NCBI GenBank assembly: GCA_937982665.1
Contig: CALJLD010000036.1
Coordinates: 1 to 64,000, forward strand
Length of the DNA stretch: 64,000 nucleotides
Origin: an uncultured Planctomycetales bacterium
Lineage (GTDB): Bacteria > Planctomycetota > Planctomycetia > Pirellulales > S012-138
Reading direction: 5' to 3'
Below the pieces are notes generated by a model. The model saw nothing but the letters and a program-made list of their open reading frames with translations. It had not been told where the DNA came from and did not search any database. Made by a program: the position numbers and the translations under genes. How positions within the stretch are numbered: position 1 is the stretch's first letter; the number at the start of each line of letters is the position of its first letter. Positions 62,953 through 64,000 of the stretch are shown piece by piece.

Positions 62953-63097
62953 GTCGGTCTCTGCTTTGTTTGGCAATCTGCCAAAAGGCAGCGCTAGGCG
63001 CTACTATCGGCACGCGCAGCTTCGCTCGGCCAGAATATCTCAGCCGAAATCGACTGCCATCAGCTAGCAGTCTTCCCACCAAGTTGCCAGTCTTTCG

Positions 63098-63334
63098 CTA
63101 CTTGGATTGGCAGCAGGCTGGGGGAGCGTTGTCGGATGGTTGGGGGTGATCACCGACAGGGCATTCATCGCTACAGATCAGCTTGCCGGTAATTGGACAA
63201 ACGATCTTTCCTGGACAGTCGATCCTCGCGTCGTCCTTCCATGCGTCATCTGTCGCATTCGCTAACCCATAGGCGCCGGCGGCACCAGTCAGTACAGCCA
63301 ATAGCCCGACAGACCAAAGTGCTTTGATCTTCAT
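63098..63334 (-). CDS. Small exported Cys-rich protein under a MerR-type promoter
   Basis: The 78-residue protein has a signal peptide (LWSVGLLAVLTGAAGAYGLA) and then CPGKIVCPITGKLICSDECP, a four-Cys cluster, with a terminal PACCQSK. ATG 63332-63334 is preceded by a short upstream frame that I reject. The MerR-type promoter (63375-63406) lies 40 bases upstream, so expression is probably metal-induced. The CPITGK phrase resembles the CPV/CPI start of the CC-x2-C modules. Role unknown; metal binding likely. Confidence 0.72.
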   Translation of the reverse strand: MKIKALWSVGLLAVLTGAAGAYGLANATDDAWKDDARIDCPGKIVCPITGKLICSDECPVGDHPQPSDNAPPACCQSK

Positions 63335-63374
63335 AACGTGCTCCATATCTGAAAGGGGAAATGTGACTGAGGCC

Positions 63375-63406
63375 ATTCTACACCCCGTACCTAGCTCCAG
63401 GGTCAA
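63375..63406 (-). promoter_or_regulatory. MerR-type promoter with 20-bp spacer
   Basis: The minus strand has TTGACC (63401-63406), a 20-bp spacer with the half-sites ACCCTGGAG and CGGGGT, and TAGAAT (63375-63380). An over-long spacer with this dyad is typical of CueR-like promoters. It drives the 78-residue Cys-rich protein gene. Confidence 0.75.
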
Positions 63407-63481
63407 GCGCGTTTTGTGCAAATGCGCGATGATGTCGAATCTTTGCGCTCCGGGGCTTTTGGCTGATCGTATTGCGAAGAG

Positions 63482-64000
63482 TCATTCGTAATAGCAACGC
63501 TGTATCACCGGGAACATCACCTTTGTCCCTGCTGGCACAATCACATGATCCACATGCCCTGACGAGAGCGGCTCGGCGATGACGCAATGGATGTGTGTGT
63601 GCGAACGCATTTGGGTGAAGACGCCGCCGTCGTTCTTGGAAAAGAAGCCGACCAGCAACGCCGGCCCGGATTCCTGGGTGAGATTCACGGCGGCCTTCAC
63701 ATGATCCTCGTGCGAACTAGAGCCATCCGGCAAACGGCTGCCATCAATTACATGCCAGCGAAGGTCGCGGAACTCACCTTCGATTCGGAAGGGGATTCGC
63801 TTGTTCACATCCAGTCCGACCGCAGTCACCATTTTGGCGATCTCCTCGTCGAGCGAAACGAAGAGGATTTCCTGCTCCGTCTCCATTGTTTGCCACGCGG
63901 TGACTTTCGCGGATACCAGCATAGCGACGGCAGCGCTCGACTCCGTGAGCTTCTTTGTCCGGGCTTTCTCTTCGCCATCTGGATAAGAGAGATACGCGAC
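63482..64000 (-). CDS. Partial protein running off the right edge, acetolactate decarboxylase-like
   Basis: The minus-strand frame is open from the window edge to 63482 (172 residues visible). The visible part includes FRIEGEFRDLRWHVIDGSRL, a segment HVKAAVNLTQESGPALL and MRSHTHIHCVIAEPLSSGHV, a His-rich block like the metal site of acetolactate decarboxylase-like proteins. It ends FPVIQRCYYE. The match to that family is weak; an uncharacterised metal-binding enzyme is equally possible. The start lies outside the window. Confidence 0.5.
   Translation of the reverse strand, partial: VAYLSYPDGEEKARTKKLTESSAAVAMLVSAKVTAWQTMETEQEILFVSLDEEIAKMVTAVGLDVNKRIPFRIEGEFRDLRWHVIDGSRLPDGSSSHEDHVKAAVNLTQESGPALLVGFFSKNDGGVFTQMRSHTHIHCVIAEPLSSGHVDHVIVPAGTKVMFPVIQRCYYE

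Noticed and set aside
1..64000. CRISPR arrays, rRNA, tRNA
   Set aside because: No regularly spaced repeat array, no rRNA-like stretch and no tRNA TpsiC-arm pattern was found by eye on either strand.

Overview
The window looks like chromosomal or large-plasmid accessory DNA from a planctomycete, probably Pirellulaceae-like. This rests on the DUF1559 prepilin-like protein (12912-13946), a second prepilin-type protein (46850-47959), many secreted Cys-, His- and Met-rich metal proteins, and moderate GC. No rRNA or tRNA was seen. The region is rich in metal-resistance genes, defence genes and decaying gene remnants.

Left end (1-7700): a group II intron with its reverse transcriptase, a broken methyltransferase/sterol-desaturase chimera, a minus-strand operon of a TolC-type lipoprotein and a Tat-exported multicopper oxidase, the C-terminal remnant of a second oxidase, and a degraded SGNH-like gene.

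8000-12700 is the most unusual part. A MerR regulator with a mercury-type cysteine set (C81, C116-x8-C125) is divergent from two lipoprotein genes. Each of those genes can be read only if two in-frame UGA codons are decoded, and each UGA sits where a metal-binding Cys is expected. One is an HMA-thioredoxin protein with a U-x2-U motif; the other is an HMA-like lipoprotein with U-x7-U. Hairpins with G-containing loops lie 17-22 nt after three of the four UGAs, as expected for bacterial SECIS elements. A second MerR-type operator lies before three small membrane genes. I read this as a selenoprotein-based thiophilic-metal (mercury-like) response cluster. Two VOC-fold genes follow merR.

13000-21000 holds a DUF1559 protein, a frameshifted ankyrin protein, an amidohydrolase, an AraC regulator and a two-gene module (TGT/DpdA-like or DUF6610-like protein plus membrane protein).

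21000-26300 is a defence operon: RHH protein, NDT-like/XRE protein, ImmA/IrrE protease, SIR2-APAZ and short prokaryotic Argonaute, i.e. a SPARSA system with an upstream regulatory module.

27000-35600 carries secreted proteins with a recurring CP-x(n)-CC-x2-C metal module, a response regulator, an ECF sigma factor with an anti-sigma factor that is split at an A7 slippery run, an M50-like protease lacking its second active-site segment, and CpxP-like and BON-domain proteins.

35800-46400 holds a glucan-binding-type small protein, a class II amidotransferase, a cation/proton antiporter, a YHS protein, and an electron-transfer cluster: an FNR/ferredoxin fusion with a Met/His-rich exported N-terminus, a b-type membrane protein and a seven-CxxCH cytochrome. 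A frameshifted AlbA_2 gene and an SLC13 transporter follow.

46800-53100 contains a prepilin-like protein, an acyltransferase, a methyltransferase, a small lipoprotein and a WD40-like protein. 53159-64000 is a Cus-type Cu/Ag efflux operon (adaptor with two extra CC-x2-C modules, RND pump, TolC) surrounded by small Cys-rich exported proteins, one behind a MerR-type 20-bp-spacer promoter.
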